A stretch of 16,833 bases of DNA from Planctomycetota bacterium (lineage in GTDB: Bacteria > Planctomycetota > Planctomycetia > Pirellulales > UBA1268). The notes beneath the pieces are model-generated. The model searched no databases and was not told the DNA's origin. It saw only the letters and a list, made by a program, of their open reading frames with translations. Each line of letters opens with the position of its first letter. Position 1 is the first letter of the stretch. Positions 1 through 7,373 of the stretch are shown here, piece after piece. The translations under genes and the position numbers were made by a program. The stretch lies in the NCBI GenBank assembly GCA_003669255.1, contig QWPO01000173.1, positions 1 to 16,833 on the forward strand. Reading direction: 5' to 3'.

Positions 1-1
1 C

Positions 2-61
2 CGCGAAATCGACCCGGAACCGGGGTCGCCGCCCGAAAACGACCTCACCATTTGCGATTAG
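2..61 (+). CDS. 3' end of an unidentified CDS (partial)
   Basis: Frame 2 is open from the window edge to a TAG at 59-61 and reads as a short acidic, proline-rich tail ending DLTICD. It would stop 108 nt before the replication ATPase. In related island layouts a CHC2-type primase often sits here, but nothing in these 19 residues proves that. Frames 1 and 3 are also open through this stretch, so the call rests on gene spacing and residue composition only. Confidence 0.3.
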   Translation, partial: REIDPEPGSPPENDLTICD

Positions 62-169
62 AGGCCCGATCGACCCGTCGCCCGACCCGAGACACGTCCG
101 AATCTTCGACCCGCCCATTGGACCAAAGGCTGCAAATCCCGATCCTCGAACCCGTGAAAGGAATCACGA

Positions 170-1723
170 ATGACCCCGCCCGAGAACACCGCTGCCGCGC
201 CGCTCGATTTCCGCTGGTCGCCGAAAGGCAAGGGGCTGCAAACGATCCTTCGCGTGTTCGACGGGGACGAACTGATCGACACCGATACGGTCGATCTGGC
301 GAAGACGACGAAGCGGACCGAATTCGCGGCACGGCTCGCCGAGCGGCTCGGGGTTGCGGTCGAGGACGTGGACCGCGAGCTGCTGCGAATCACGAATGAG
401 CGGTCCGCCGCGAACGAACCCAAGCCGGACCCGGGGCCGGCGGACGACCTCGCCGAGCAGACCCGCGCCGCCCTGGAGCAGACCGACCCCGAGGTGCGGC
501 AGGAAGCCGAGCGGCTGCTCGAGGACCCGGCGCTGATCGACCGGCTCCAAGCCGACATTGAAGCGGCCGGGGTCGCCGGCGAAGAAAATCTGCGGCTGAC
601 GCTCTATCTGATCGGGACCTCGCGGCTGCTGCCGCGCCCCCTCGCCGCGATCGTCCAGGGGCAATCAAGCAGCGGGAAGTCCTACACCGTCGAACGGGTG
701 GCGAGCCTGTTCCCGAGGGAAGCGGTCGTGCTCGCCACTCAAATGACACCGCAAGCTCTGTTCCATGCTCGCCCTGGTTCCCTGTCGCACCGTTGGGTCG
801 TGGCGGGCGAGCGATCCCGAATCGAGAACGACGACCGAGCCGAGGCGACCCGAGCACTACGGGAAATGCTGTCCGCCGGCCGGCTCACGAAGATGATGCC
901 GGCGAAGGTGGAGGGGGAAATCCAGACCGTGACGATCGAGCAGGAAGGACCGATCGCATTTGTCGAATCCACGACCTCGGCGCGAGTGTTCGAGGAAGAC
1001 GCGAACCGCTGCATCATGCTTTCGACGGACGAACAGCGGCGGCAGACGAAGACGATCATGCGCCGGCTCGCCCTGCACGCGAGCGGCAAGATTCGATCGG
1101 ACGGTCCACGGGTGGCGGCGCGGCACCATGCCCTACAACGGCTGCTCGAGCGGCGGCGGGTCGTGATCCCGTTCGCCGAGCGGCTTGCCGACGTGCTCGA
1201 GGTGTTCGCCGATCGGGTCGAGTGTCGCCGCGCCTATCCGATGCTCTTGTCCCTGGTCGAAGCCTCGGCGCTGCTGCACCAACGGCAACGGAAGACGGAC
1301 CAGGACGGGCGGCTGATCGCCGAGCCGGCGGACTACGCGGTCGCTGCTCGGCTGCTGTCGGGTCCGCTGGCGAGGACGATCGGCGAATCCCTGTCCGATC
1401 CGGCGCGGCGGTTCCTCGATCGGCTGCTCGCCGAGGTGGACGACCCGATCGACCCGATGCCGGTTCCGTTCACGGCGAAGGACGTTCGCCGGCGGTTGAA
1501 GATGCCCCGGTCCACGGCGACGGGGTTCCTGTCCGAGTTGGAGGACAAAGGGTTCCTGGACGCCGCCGAGGCTGCGGCCGGCGGTCGGGGTCGCCCGCCC
1601 CGAGCATGGAAGCCGACCGGCAGGGACGGCGAGGACCTGGACGTGCTGCCGCCGGTCGAGGAAATGTTTTCAGCGGATTCCCTGGACGAATCGGCAAAAA
1701 TCCCGCCGGCGAAGCCGAAGTAG
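170..1723 (+). CDS. P-loop replication ATPase (primase/helicase-associated) of a mobile element
   Basis: A 517-aa protein with a Walker A motif, GQSSSGKSY, at residues 164-172. After it come family-like stretches: MTPQALFH, VVAGERSR, a REMLSAGRLTK segment, GPIAFVEST (beta strand with an acidic residue, possible Walker B) and NRCIMLSTDEQ. A C-terminal winged helix at about 435-470 (FTAKDVRRRLKM, then a recognition helix) is followed by a basic GGRGRPPR linker. Residues 80-110 are an acidic, proline-rich linker. From memory this matches P-loop proteins that follow a CHC2 primase on planctomycete plasmids and islands; the likely role is ATP-driven DNA handling during element replication. The start is supported by AAAGGA at 157-162, 7 nt before the ATG. 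Iteron-like repeats begin inside its last codons and continue downstream, which fits a replication gene beside its origin. The family name and reaction are inferred. Confidence 0.75.
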   Translation: MTPPENTAAAPLDFRWSPKGKGLQTILRVFDGDELIDTDTVDLAKTTKRTEFAARLAERLGVAVEDVDRELLRITNERSAANEPKPDPGPADDLAEQTRAALEQTDPEVRQEAERLLEDPALIDRLQADIEAAGVAGEENLRLTLYLIGTSRLLPRPLAAIVQGQSSSGKSYTVERVASLFPREAVVLATQMTPQALFHARPGSLSHRWVVAGERSRIENDDRAEATRALREMLSAGRLTKMMPAKVEGEIQTVTIEQEGPIAFVESTTSARVFEEDANRCIMLSTDEQRRQTKTIMRRLALHASGKIRSDGPRVAARHHALQRLLERRRVVIPFAERLADVLEVFADRVECRRAYPMLLSLVEASALLHQRQRKTDQDGRLIAEPADYAVAARLLSGPLARTIGESLSDPARRFLDRLLAEVDDPIDPMPVPFTAKDVRRRLKMPRSTATGFLSELEDKGFLDAAEAAAGGRGRPPRAWKPTGRDGEDLDVLPPVEEMFSADSLDESAKIPPAKPK

Positions 1724-2397
1724 GGTTTCGCTCGGGAAATACGCTGGTTTCGGTCGGCTGATTTTTGCCGAACCTCGATTCGGACAAATTCGGACAAATG
1801 GACAAATTCGCCGGTCAGGGTTTCGGCGGCGGGCCGGCGACCATGTTGCCTATCGCGCGGCCGATGAAGATTCCGATGACTGCCCCGATTACCGCACAAA
1901 CGACGTGCAATTCACGATCGAGGAGCGTCGCCCCGAAAGCGAAGCCCAGGCCCGTGGAAACCCCAATCCCGAATAGCATGCAAACAAGCCGAGCAAATAT
2001 CGCCATGCAGTAGCCCCCAGCAGGGATCAAAACCAGCCAGAAATCATCTGCCATACAACCGAATTACTTGCCATATCCAGTAAATATGGTTGGACAAATC
2101 AAGCAAAAAGATGCCCCATACCGCCGTTTTTATGCTGCGCAGCACTTGTTCCGTACCTGTGTCGATCATTGGTTCTCGTTTCCTTCGCTACTCGGTGAAC
2201 TGCACTACGCTGCCCGTTTCAGCTCTGCATCCAGGGCGCCCCTGCGAACGATTGGAGGGGAAGCATACCCCCCGACGCGAACGGCGGGGGTGATTTTTGC
2301 CATTTGTCCGAATATTGCCCCCGAGCGGCGCGGCAAAAATAAACCCATGTCCGCAAAGGGGTTAGGTGCGGTTTCGGCATTTTTGCCATTTTGTCCG
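1693..2397. repeat. Dispersed iteron-like repeats (GGACAAAT and ATTTTTGCC family)
   Basis: GGCAAAAAT occurs at 1693-1701 and 2332-2340, and its complement ATTTTTGCC at 1761-1769, 2293-2301 and 2379-2387. GGACAAAT occurs at 1782-1789, 1792-1799, 1800-1807 and 2092-2099, and its complement at 2302-2309. The two words are joined in one unit, ATTTTTGCCATTTGTCCG at 2293-2310 and, with one extra T, at 2379-2397. A similar unit in the opposite orientation is at 1791-1808. The first two GGACAAAT copies form a 10-bp tandem repeat (TTCGGACAAA twice, 1779-1798). Placement beside a replication gene suggests initiator-binding iterons; operators for the flanking genes are the alternative. Confidence 0.6.
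1815..2054 (-). CDS. Small multi-span membrane protein, function unknown
   Basis: A 79-aa protein, almost entirely hydrophobic. Likely membrane segments lie at residues about 5-19, 24-45 and 50-72, and the last two are rich in glycine with GxxxG-like spacing (GIGVSTGLGFAFG, IGAVIGIFIG), as in tightly packed helices or oligomeric channels. The short C-terminal tail is GPPPKP. The ATG at 2052-2054 has no strong ribosome-binding site. The gene lies convergent to the replication ATPase and inside the iteron-like repeat block, with one repeat array just past its stop and a further copy just upstream of its start. I do not recognise a family. A small membrane protein beside replication repeats could be a toxin-like or entry-exclusion protein, but nothing visible establishes that. 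Confidence 0.6.
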   Translation of the reverse strand: MADDFWLVLIPAGGYCMAIFARLVCMLFGIGVSTGLGFAFGATLLDRELHVVCAVIGAVIGIFIGRAIGNMVAGPPPKP

Positions 2398-2542
2398 GCG
2401 GATCCCCGATTCGTTTTGCAGTGAACTAGTTGCGGCGGACAGCGATTGCCCGCGGCCGCTGGACGCCTTCCCATCCAGAGAATCTACTTGCTCCCCCGGC
2501 GAGGGATGCCCCCCGCCGTTCATAATACCCGGGGCCTGCACG
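2055..2542. other. Non-coding stretch upstream of the DUF4041 gene
   Basis: I see no convincing gene here. Its recognisable content is one GGACAAAT copy at 2092-2099 and the two composite repeat units at 2293-2310 and 2379-2397. ATTTTTGCC at 2293-2301 and GGCAAAAAT at 2332-2340 form an inverted pair. It is less GC-rich than its surroundings in places, as expected of an origin or a promoter region. Confidence 0.5.
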
Positions 2543-4018
2543 ATGGGCTGGTTTTTTGCCTTCATATTCCTTGTGATCGCGGCGGTTGCCTGCTTCCTTT
2601 TGTTCAACGTCTGGCGAGAAAAGGCCGCGATTCAGGCTCGCGTGGAAATCCTGGAGCCGCAGGCGGCCGCGGGGGGTGAACTTCAAGTCGAACGCGACAA
2701 GCTCGCCGCGGCTTACAACGCCCTCCGTAAGCGAGTCCAGGGCATTGTCGACGCCGACGCAGAGAAGGCGAGGGTCGTTGCAGAGTCGAAGGCAATCGCC
2801 GAGAAATTCAATGCACAACTCGCCGCCGCAAAATCGCAGTTCGCCGAGCGGAAGCAGGCAATGGATGCCGAAGTCGCAAGCTTAGAGGAACGGCTTGCCC
2901 CGCTGCGGGCTGAGCATCAAGCGCTGAGCGAGGAAGCATCGCTTTCGGAAATGGGCTTCTACAAGTCGCGATACGGATTTGCGACATCCGAGAAGTACAA
3001 GAAAGCGATCGACGAGAACTACGAAAAGCAAAAAGCGATGCTGAAAGAGAAGGCTGCCGCGACCTGTTCTACTGAGTGGTCGATCGATGGTAGCGTTGAG
3101 AAGGGGCGAAAGCAGACCGATAAATACTTATCGCTGTTGATTCGCGCGTTTAACGGTGAGTGTGATTCGGCGATTGCGAAGGTGAAGGCGACGAACTTCC
3201 AGACAATGGAGAACAGAATCGACAAAGCTTTTGATTCGCTGAACAAACTCGGAGAGATGCAGTATTGCTCGGTTGTGGCAGAATACCGCGACTTGCGCCT
3301 CGAAGAATTGCGGCTGGAGCATGAGCATGCGCTAAAGGTGCAGGCCGAGCGGGAGGAGCAGCGGGCGATCAAGGAAGAAATGCGGCAGCAGGCCATCGCC
3401 GAGCGCGAACTGGAGCGGGCCCAGCAGGAGGCCGAACGGGAGGAGCGGCAATACGAAACCGCCTTGGCGAAGGCCCGCGCCGAGTTTGAATCGGCGAGCG
3501 TTGCAAAGCAGGCTGAAATGCAGGCCAAACTCGCCGAACTGGAGCAGATGGTCGCCGAGGCGCACGCAAACAAGGAGCGGGCGATATCGCGAGCGCAACA
3601 AACCCGCTCGGGCCACGTCTACGTCATATCGAACGTCGGGTCTTTCGGGGCGAATGTCTACAAAATCGGTATGACGCGACGACTCGACCCGATGGATCGG
3701 ATTTGGGAACTCTCGGACGCTTCCGTGCCGTTTGATTTTGACGTTCATGCGATCATCTACACCGAGGATGCCCCAGGGCTTGAAACCGAATTGCACCAGC
3801 GTTTCGCGGCGCGGCGACTGAACGCGGTGAATCAGAAGAAAGAGTTTTTCGCGGTTACGATTGACGAGATCGCGGGTATTGTTCGCGAACGTTGCGGCGA
3901 TATTGAACTAACGTTGATTGCCGAGGCGGCAGAGTTTCTCCAGAGCCATGCTTTCCATCGCGAGAACGGACAAACGCTCGCGGTCGCTCGGCAATTTGCC
4001 CTACCCGGACTGCACTAA
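2543..4018 (+). CDS. Membrane-anchored DUF4041 / T5orf172 (GIY-YIG-like) domain protein
   Basis: From the ATG at 2543 the protein is 491 aa. Residues 3-22 form a single N-terminal membrane anchor, followed by an Ala/Glu-rich coiled coil (about 25-130). A DUF4041-like region (about 131-255) contains YKSRYGFATSEKYKKAI and later NKLGEMQYC. A second highly charged coiled coil (about 255-352) follows, and then a T5orf172/MUG113 domain (about 358-450) with HVYVIS, YKIGMTRR and ETELHQRF, the GIY-YIG-type arrangement. Proteins of this architecture are common in phages, prophages and genomic islands, and a nuclease role is presumed rather than shown. The frame stays open upstream to 2366, but the hydrophobic anchor and the repeat unit at 2379-2397 favour 2543; no clear ribosome-binding site decides it. 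The 5' neighbourhood suggests control by whatever binds the repeats. Confidence 0.8.
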   Translation: MGWFFAFIFLVIAAVACFLLFNVWREKAAIQARVEILEPQAAAGGELQVERDKLAAAYNALRKRVQGIVDADAEKARVVAESKAIAEKFNAQLAAAKSQFAERKQAMDAEVASLEERLAPLRAEHQALSEEASLSEMGFYKSRYGFATSEKYKKAIDENYEKQKAMLKEKAAATCSTEWSIDGSVEKGRKQTDKYLSLLIRAFNGECDSAIAKVKATNFQTMENRIDKAFDSLNKLGEMQYCSVVAEYRDLRLEELRLEHEHALKVQAEREEQRAIKEEMRQQAIAERELERAQQEAEREERQYETALAKARAEFESASVAKQAEMQAKLAELEQMVAEAHANKERAISRAQQTRSGHVYVISNVGSFGANVYKIGMTRRLDPMDRIWELSDASVPFDFDVHAIIYTEDAPGLETELHQRFAARRLNAVNQKKEFFAVTIDEIAGIVRERCGDIELTLIAEAAEFLQSHAFHRENGQTLAVARQFALPGLH

Positions 4019-4506
4019 GTGTGCCGCGAAGCCGACCGCCCACTCCGACGAGAGGCAGAGAAGCCCGCGGTATTTCAGCGGCACGCGGCTCGGGTGCAGT
4101 GGCCCGCTTCCCCTAGGCCCGTCCCACGTCCTCCTGCTCGATCCACCCTGGCCACACGGCGGCCCCACCCCCAGGGAGTGTCGCGGCCGGCGCGAATCGA
4201 CCCGGACTCCCCCCTCTGCGCCCCTCCGTTAGCGTCTGCGGAATTTTTGGGGGGTGCGTTTTGCAAGGAAACGAGGACTTTCGCCTCGCCAGTGGTGGCT
4301 ATGAGGGCCAGAAGTGAAATAAAGCACCGAAAATGGTCGCCTGGCCAATGGCGACCGTAGCCTTGGGGCCTTGGCTCGCAAGCGTACTTTCAATAATCAG
4401 ACGTCGATCGCGATGCCCCAACGCCACGGTTTTGACATTAGGTACCGAAGCCCGTGAGGGTTTAGCCCCGCCCGTTGCATGCGAGCGCTTTTGGTTGGGC
4501 GATAGT
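4019..4506. other. Non-coding stretch between the DUF4041 gene and the cargo genes
   Basis: No open frame here has convincing protein character. It contains an inverted repeat, GGTCGCC at 4335-4341 and GGCGACC at 4350-4356 with an 8-nt loop and no T-run. At its right end lies the weak attC-like site described separately. The two flanking genes converge on this stretch. Confidence 0.45.
4415..4500 (-). repeat. Weak attC-like site after the GYF_2 gene
   Basis: On the minus strand GCCCAAC (4500-4494) matches the RYYYAAC box of integron attC sites exactly. GTTGGGGC (4422-4415) matches GTTRRRY at 6 of 7 positions and is complementary to the first box. The 86-nt length and the position 6 nt past the stop codon fit. 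The inner arms do not pair well, so this could be chance. Confidence 0.3.
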
Positions 4507-4977
4507 CTAGGCGGCCTCGATCATATCTAAAACCGTCCCCGTTGTTCTCCACGCCGCAACAATCAAGCCCACGCCAACAATGATCATCACCACTCGCAAG
4601 ATTGGATCGGCAGTCGACGCATCGAAACTCGGGTTGCACCAGCCCACGAAGGCAGGCATCGCGTAAAAACCTACGACACAGGCAACTATTCTGACTGGAA
4701 GGGCGATTAGCCGAAGGACGCTGAACTCACGCAGGCGAGGCCTAGTTGAGGCCTGTACTGCAAGCGGGGATGGTGGCAAGGGCGGAGGAGAGGCAGCGAG
4801 TCTCGCATGCGAAAACAAACCCCTCACGCTACTTGCCGGCAACCAGTTAGGCATACCATCCCGCCATACCAAATCGGCAACGCCTAACTGCCCAGTGGAT
4901 GCCAACTGCTTGAGTTGACTCGCATCGACCGGACCGTATTGGTGCCCGTTGTTTGAATAGAACCACTGGTCGGCCAT
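4507..4977 (-). CDS. GYF_2 (DUF4339) domain membrane protein
   Basis: A 156-aa protein. Residues 1-55 are a GYF_2 domain: QWFYSNNGHQYGPVDASQL at the start, then GQLGVADLVWRDGMPNWLPA, with the aromatic and Gly-Pro-Val pattern typical of DUF4339. A proline-rich linker (PPPLPPSPL) follows. Two membrane segments lie at about 88-113 and 124-143. Such proteins are abundant in planctomycetes; the GYF_2 domain is thought to bind proline-rich peptides, and the membrane part places it at the envelope. The ATG at 4975-4977 opens directly with the domain, so the start is secure. The next gene on the same strand lies 159 nt upstream with structured DNA between, so the two are probably separate units. The substrate or partner is unknown. 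Confidence 0.8.
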   Translation of the reverse strand: MADQWFYSNNGHQYGPVDASQLKQLASTGQLGVADLVWRDGMPNWLPASSVRGLFSHARLAASPPPLPPSPLAVQASTRPRLREFSVLRLIALPVRIVACVVGFYAMPAFVGWCNPSFDASTADPILRVVMIIVGVGLIVAAWRTTGTVLDMIEAA

Positions 4978-5024
4978 AGCGTGCCTCTGAATCGCGATGA
5001 CTACGGCGTCATTGAGCAGCGGTC

Positions 5025-5140
5025 GTGATTCACCGGCCCAGCGACGCCTGGAACAAGACCGGTGAAACTATTTCCAGGGCTTTGTGCCAGTCAAGCGGAG
5101 CGCTGCTGGTCGAGCACGCACGGTGACGTGGGCGAATCAC
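5025..5140. repeat. Nested inverted repeats, possible recombination site after the TerB-like gene
   Basis: GTGATTCACC (5025-5034) pairs with GGCGAATCAC (5131-5140) with one G-T wobble; the right arm begins at the stop codon of the upstream minus-strand gene. Nested inside are TTCACCGG (5029-5036) with CCGGTGAA (5059-5066), and CCTGGAA (5047-5053) with TTCCAGG (5072-5078). Length and position match a cassette recombination site, but the CGAAC box of the three stronger sites is absent. Confidence 0.35.
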
Positions 5141-6039
5141 TTTGAGTCGGGGCCGTTTTTTTGTTCGAAACCAAGCCAAAAACCCTCGACATAGCGATCT
5201 TCTTTGAAATCAAACCTGTCTTTCATATTTGCATACTCCAAATCAGACCGTAATCGCCACTTAGCCCTGTCAGCCAATTTGCGGACTTCCTCGGCGGACG
5301 GCCTCTGCCCAGGCTTATTCTTTTTGTACCACTCGCCATAGCCCCAGCCAGCCACCTGTCCCAGGCCATAACCATCGACCCCGCCAAACCCACTCCGGGG
5401 TGCGGACTGAGGCGCTCGCTGGGCCGGCACCGCATGAGACGACGCAAGCCGATCCTTGGGTTTGCTTGCGGCAGGCGAGAAAGGAATCCACAAGCGAACT
5501 GCAGCGTAGACGACAGCCAGGATCGGAAATATCCATTTCCAGTTCAGTGGCCGAACAGCCGAACCAGGCGTCACCGGTCGGTATGCCGGTTGCGACGCGA
5601 CACTTATCGGAGCCGAGCCAGTTGACACTGTCCGTGCGGTGGCCTGCAAAGGCGGCGGGGTCTTTAACGCCGACGGCACAAGGGCAGCCCGAAATCGGGA
5701 GATGATCAGTTGTTCTCTAGCCGCCACAACGCCGTCGCTTTCAGCCAAAGAGGCGAGAACTTGTTGCAGGTATGACGCCAGTGGCATCCCAGAAAAACGT
5801 CGCAGTTGGCCTGCTAGTGCGTCACTCTCCGAGTCCACCCCCTTGCTATGGATTTCTTTGCATGTAGAGGTCGCGAGGCCGCGTAGTTGTTCGGGGGTAT
5901 GGGGAAAACCGAGGCGATTCATCGCCTCGGAGAGCAAGCCCAATTCCTGGTTGCTCACCTTGCCGTCCGCAGAAATTAAACAGCACGCCGCTCTAAAGAA
6001 AAGCCGTGCATCTTCTTGTGTGGCACCCTGCTGTTGCAT
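5137..6039 (-). CDS. TerB-like domain membrane protein
   Basis: With the start at 6039 the protein is 300 aa. Residues about 8-125 resemble a TerB-like helical domain: ARLFFRAACCLISADGKVSN with the acidic DG motif, and a second SDGVV motif at 101-105, the two-site pattern seen in tellurite-resistance TerB relatives that bind divalent metal. A Ser/Pro-rich linker leads to one membrane helix at about 168-187. Then come a low-complexity stretch, a Gly-rich GYGLGQVAGWGYGEW segment and a charged C-terminus. The frame stays open to 6162, but a good promoter (-35 at 6116-6111, -10 at 6093-6088) lies inside that extension, so translation must begin downstream of it. A role in envelope stress or metal response is the family expectation, not shown here. 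Confidence 0.7.
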   Translation of the reverse strand: MQQQGATQEDARLFFRAACCLISADGKVSNQELGLLSEAMNRLGFPHTPEQLRGLATSTCKEIHSKGVDSESDALAGQLRRFSGMPLASYLQQVLASLAESDGVVAAREQLIISRFRAALVPSALKTPPPLQATARTVSTGSAPISVASQPAYRPVTPGSAVRPLNWKWIFPILAVVYAAVRLWIPFSPAASKPKDRLASSHAVPAQRAPQSAPRSGFGGVDGYGLGQVAGWGYGEWYKKNKPGQRPSAEEVRKLADRAKWRLRSDLEYANMKDRFDFKEDRYVEGFWLGFEQKNGPDSK

Positions 6040-6087
6040 GATCGCGCATCCAAGGTTTGTAGGCGTACGCTGCCCCGCAAGGAGGGG

Positions 6088-6116
6088 AGAATACGACCTC
6101 GTAATGAGGGCGTCAA
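6088..6116 (-). promoter_or_regulatory. Sigma70-like promoter of the TerB-like gene
   Basis: On the minus strand TTGACG (6116-6111) and TATTCT (6093-6088) are separated by exactly 17 nt. The expected transcription start near 6081 gives a leader of about 42 nt to the ATG at 6039. The flanking bases (GTTGACGCCC and TATTCTCCC) are identical to the promoter at 7345-7373. Confidence 0.65.
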
Positions 6117-6162
6117 CAAAAGAGTGGAAGGGCATAGGGGGGCGGACGGGTTCGCCCGGCAC

Positions 6163-6530
6163 TGTACGCGATAAAGCGATGACGCCGACCTAGCGGCCGC
6201 TGGGTCCGAGGCCCGCGCTGCGAAGCGGGGGCTGTGTCGCGATCCCGAGCCGGTCGCCCCGTGGGAGTGGCGGGCGGGGCAGGCTCAGGCACGAGGATGC
6301 TCTGACAAGACTTGGATCAGGATTTGGGGAGAGGGTCAGTAGTGCAGGAAGCCGCCTCTACACCGAAGCCGTGAGAGGCGCGGCGCTTGCAGTCGGCTCC
6401 TGCCCCTAGGTCGGCGGTTTAAAGCGGGCAGCGAGGCCCCGAGTTATCGGGAGAGATTCGAGCGGCTGACGTAGTTCGCAACCGGGGGTATCGCGGCGAC
6501 ACGGCCGGAAGGACCCGCCTACTTATACCC
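6163..6530. other. Gene-free stretch with several cruciform-forming repeats
   Basis: No credible gene. There is a 20-bp near-palindrome around a NotI-type core at 6187-6206, and a hairpin CCCGC...GCGGG near 6212-6230. A compound structure at 6343-6402 pairs GCAGGAAGCC with GGCTCCTGC (one bulged A) and CGCCTCT (6353-6359) with AGAGGCG (6374-6380). A short CCCGA-GTTA-TCGGG hairpin lies near 6437-6450. It could be a gene-less cassette or decayed cassettes. Confidence 0.4.
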
Positions 6531-6616
6531 CGAACGTTCCCGATCAATGGCTCGCGGCACCAGGGGTACTCATCGCCAACGACGATAACCGCGAGTCCAC
6601 TGCATCGCCTAGTTCG
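6531..6616 (-). repeat. attC-like recombination site (site B)
   Basis: The plus strand reads CGAAC (6531-6535), a 5-nt spacer, arm CGATCAATGGCTCGCGG (6541-6557), a 31-nt loop, arm 6589-6607, a 4-nt spacer and GTTCG (6612-6616). The arms pair along their length with one mismatch and two unpaired bases, at 6596 and 6603, both on the right arm. Outer boxes, asymmetric bulges and the 86-bp length are attC hallmarks. It follows the small exported-protein gene by about 100 nt. Confidence 0.65.
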
Positions 6617-6719
6617 CGACTTACCACTAAACCACATTGTGCCTTGGCTAGTGAGCAATCAGCCGCCGCCCGAAGTCGGATGCAAGCCCATTGCCGTTAA
6701 TTTAACTCTATACGCGTAT
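6617..6719. other. Short 3' flank of the exported-protein gene
   Basis: This stretch joins the stop codon at 6720 to attC-like site B. I see no gene, and no terminator with a T-run on the minus strand. It is AT-richer near 6695-6720. Confidence 0.3.
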
Positions 6720-7271
6720 TCAGAGGTCATTTGAATTGACCGCACTACCGTCTCCGCTGACCACTTTGGCGACGTAGGTGAGAATCAGTTGCGGATTGCC
6801 AGTCACGCCGTCTTGTCGGGCAATCAGTTTTATCGATTTCCAATCAAATGTGCCGACGACCATAGCCCCCGGCTTCAGGCTTGCGGCAAGAATGCGGTCA
6901 ACCGCCTTGCGAAAAAGCTCCTCGTTAAAGTCGGGGCCAAAATCGGGCTCTCCGTACTTCTCCTTTAATCCCCGAAACACTGCATCAAACTCAGCAGCCT
7001 TGAGGTGAACTTGAAACATCTTGAAAGAGTCTCCATTGAAGCCAAAAGTGGCTAAATGCGATGAGCCATTAAATGGAAACTCTTCCGTGTACAACATTGT
7101 TGTAAAGCCGCTGCCCGGCCCCGCGCCTGGCACCTCTGCAAGCGGCACGGGGCACAGGCCCCGTATCTCTTTCTGTGTCATCCCGAACCGCAAATCCTTG
7201 TAGCCATCGACCGCATATGCGGCGGCATGCACATCGAGGCAAGCGAGCAAAAGAAAAGGCCATTTCCACAT
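6720..7271 (-). CDS. Small exported protein, function unknown
   Basis: With the start at 7271 the protein is 183 aa. It opens with a signal peptide (MWKWPFLLLACLDVHAAAYA), probably cleaved near residue 20; LLAC could be read as a lipobox but sits unusually close to the N-terminus. The mature part is soluble, with GYKDLRFGMTQKEIRGLCPV, a motif seen in many small periplasmic proteins of unknown role (an RFGMT...EV-type start), and an EKYGEPDFG segment. The open frame extends to 7373, but the promoter at 7345-7373 overlaps that extension, which supports 7271. A downstream attC-like site and an upstream promoter make this a self-contained cassette of about 850 bp. No enzyme family is recognisable. 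Confidence 0.7.
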   Translation of the reverse strand: MWKWPFLLLACLDVHAAAYAVDGYKDLRFGMTQKEIRGLCPVPLAEVPGAGPGSGFTTMLYTEEFPFNGSSHLATFGFNGDSFKMFQVHLKAAEFDAVFRGLKEKYGEPDFGPDFNEELFRKAVDRILAASLKPGAMVVGTFDWKSIKLIARQDGVTGNPQLILTYVAKVVSGDGSAVNSNDL

Positions 7272-7344
7272 AGGTGGTTTCTCCGAGCAGCGGCCAATCA
7301 GAATGGGACCAATGATGCGGCCCAAGTTGTCCCCGGGCCGTGGG

Positions 7345-7373
7345 AGAATATCACTCGGCGTAGGGGGCGTCAA
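7345..7373 (-). promoter_or_regulatory. Sigma70-like promoter of the exported-protein gene
   Basis: On the minus strand TTGACG (7373-7368) and TATTCT (7350-7345) have a 17-nt spacer. The predicted transcript starts near 7338, about 67 nt before the ATG at 7271. The -35 box directly adjoins attC-like site C, so the promoter would travel at the 5' end of the cassette. Confidence 0.65.

Noticed and set aside
1693..2397. CRISPR array
   Set aside because: The repeats are short, unevenly spaced and in both orientations, without equal-length spacers or cas genes.
4335..4356. Intrinsic terminator between the DUF4041 and GYF_2 genes
   Set aside because: The 7-bp stem has an 8-nt loop and no T-run on either strand; it is more than 300 nt from the DUF4041 stop.
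4019..4530. Small plus-strand open frames after the DUF4041 gene
   Set aside because: Pro/Arg-rich composition, no ribosome-binding sites, and the last one overlaps the attC-like site and the end of the GYF_2 gene.
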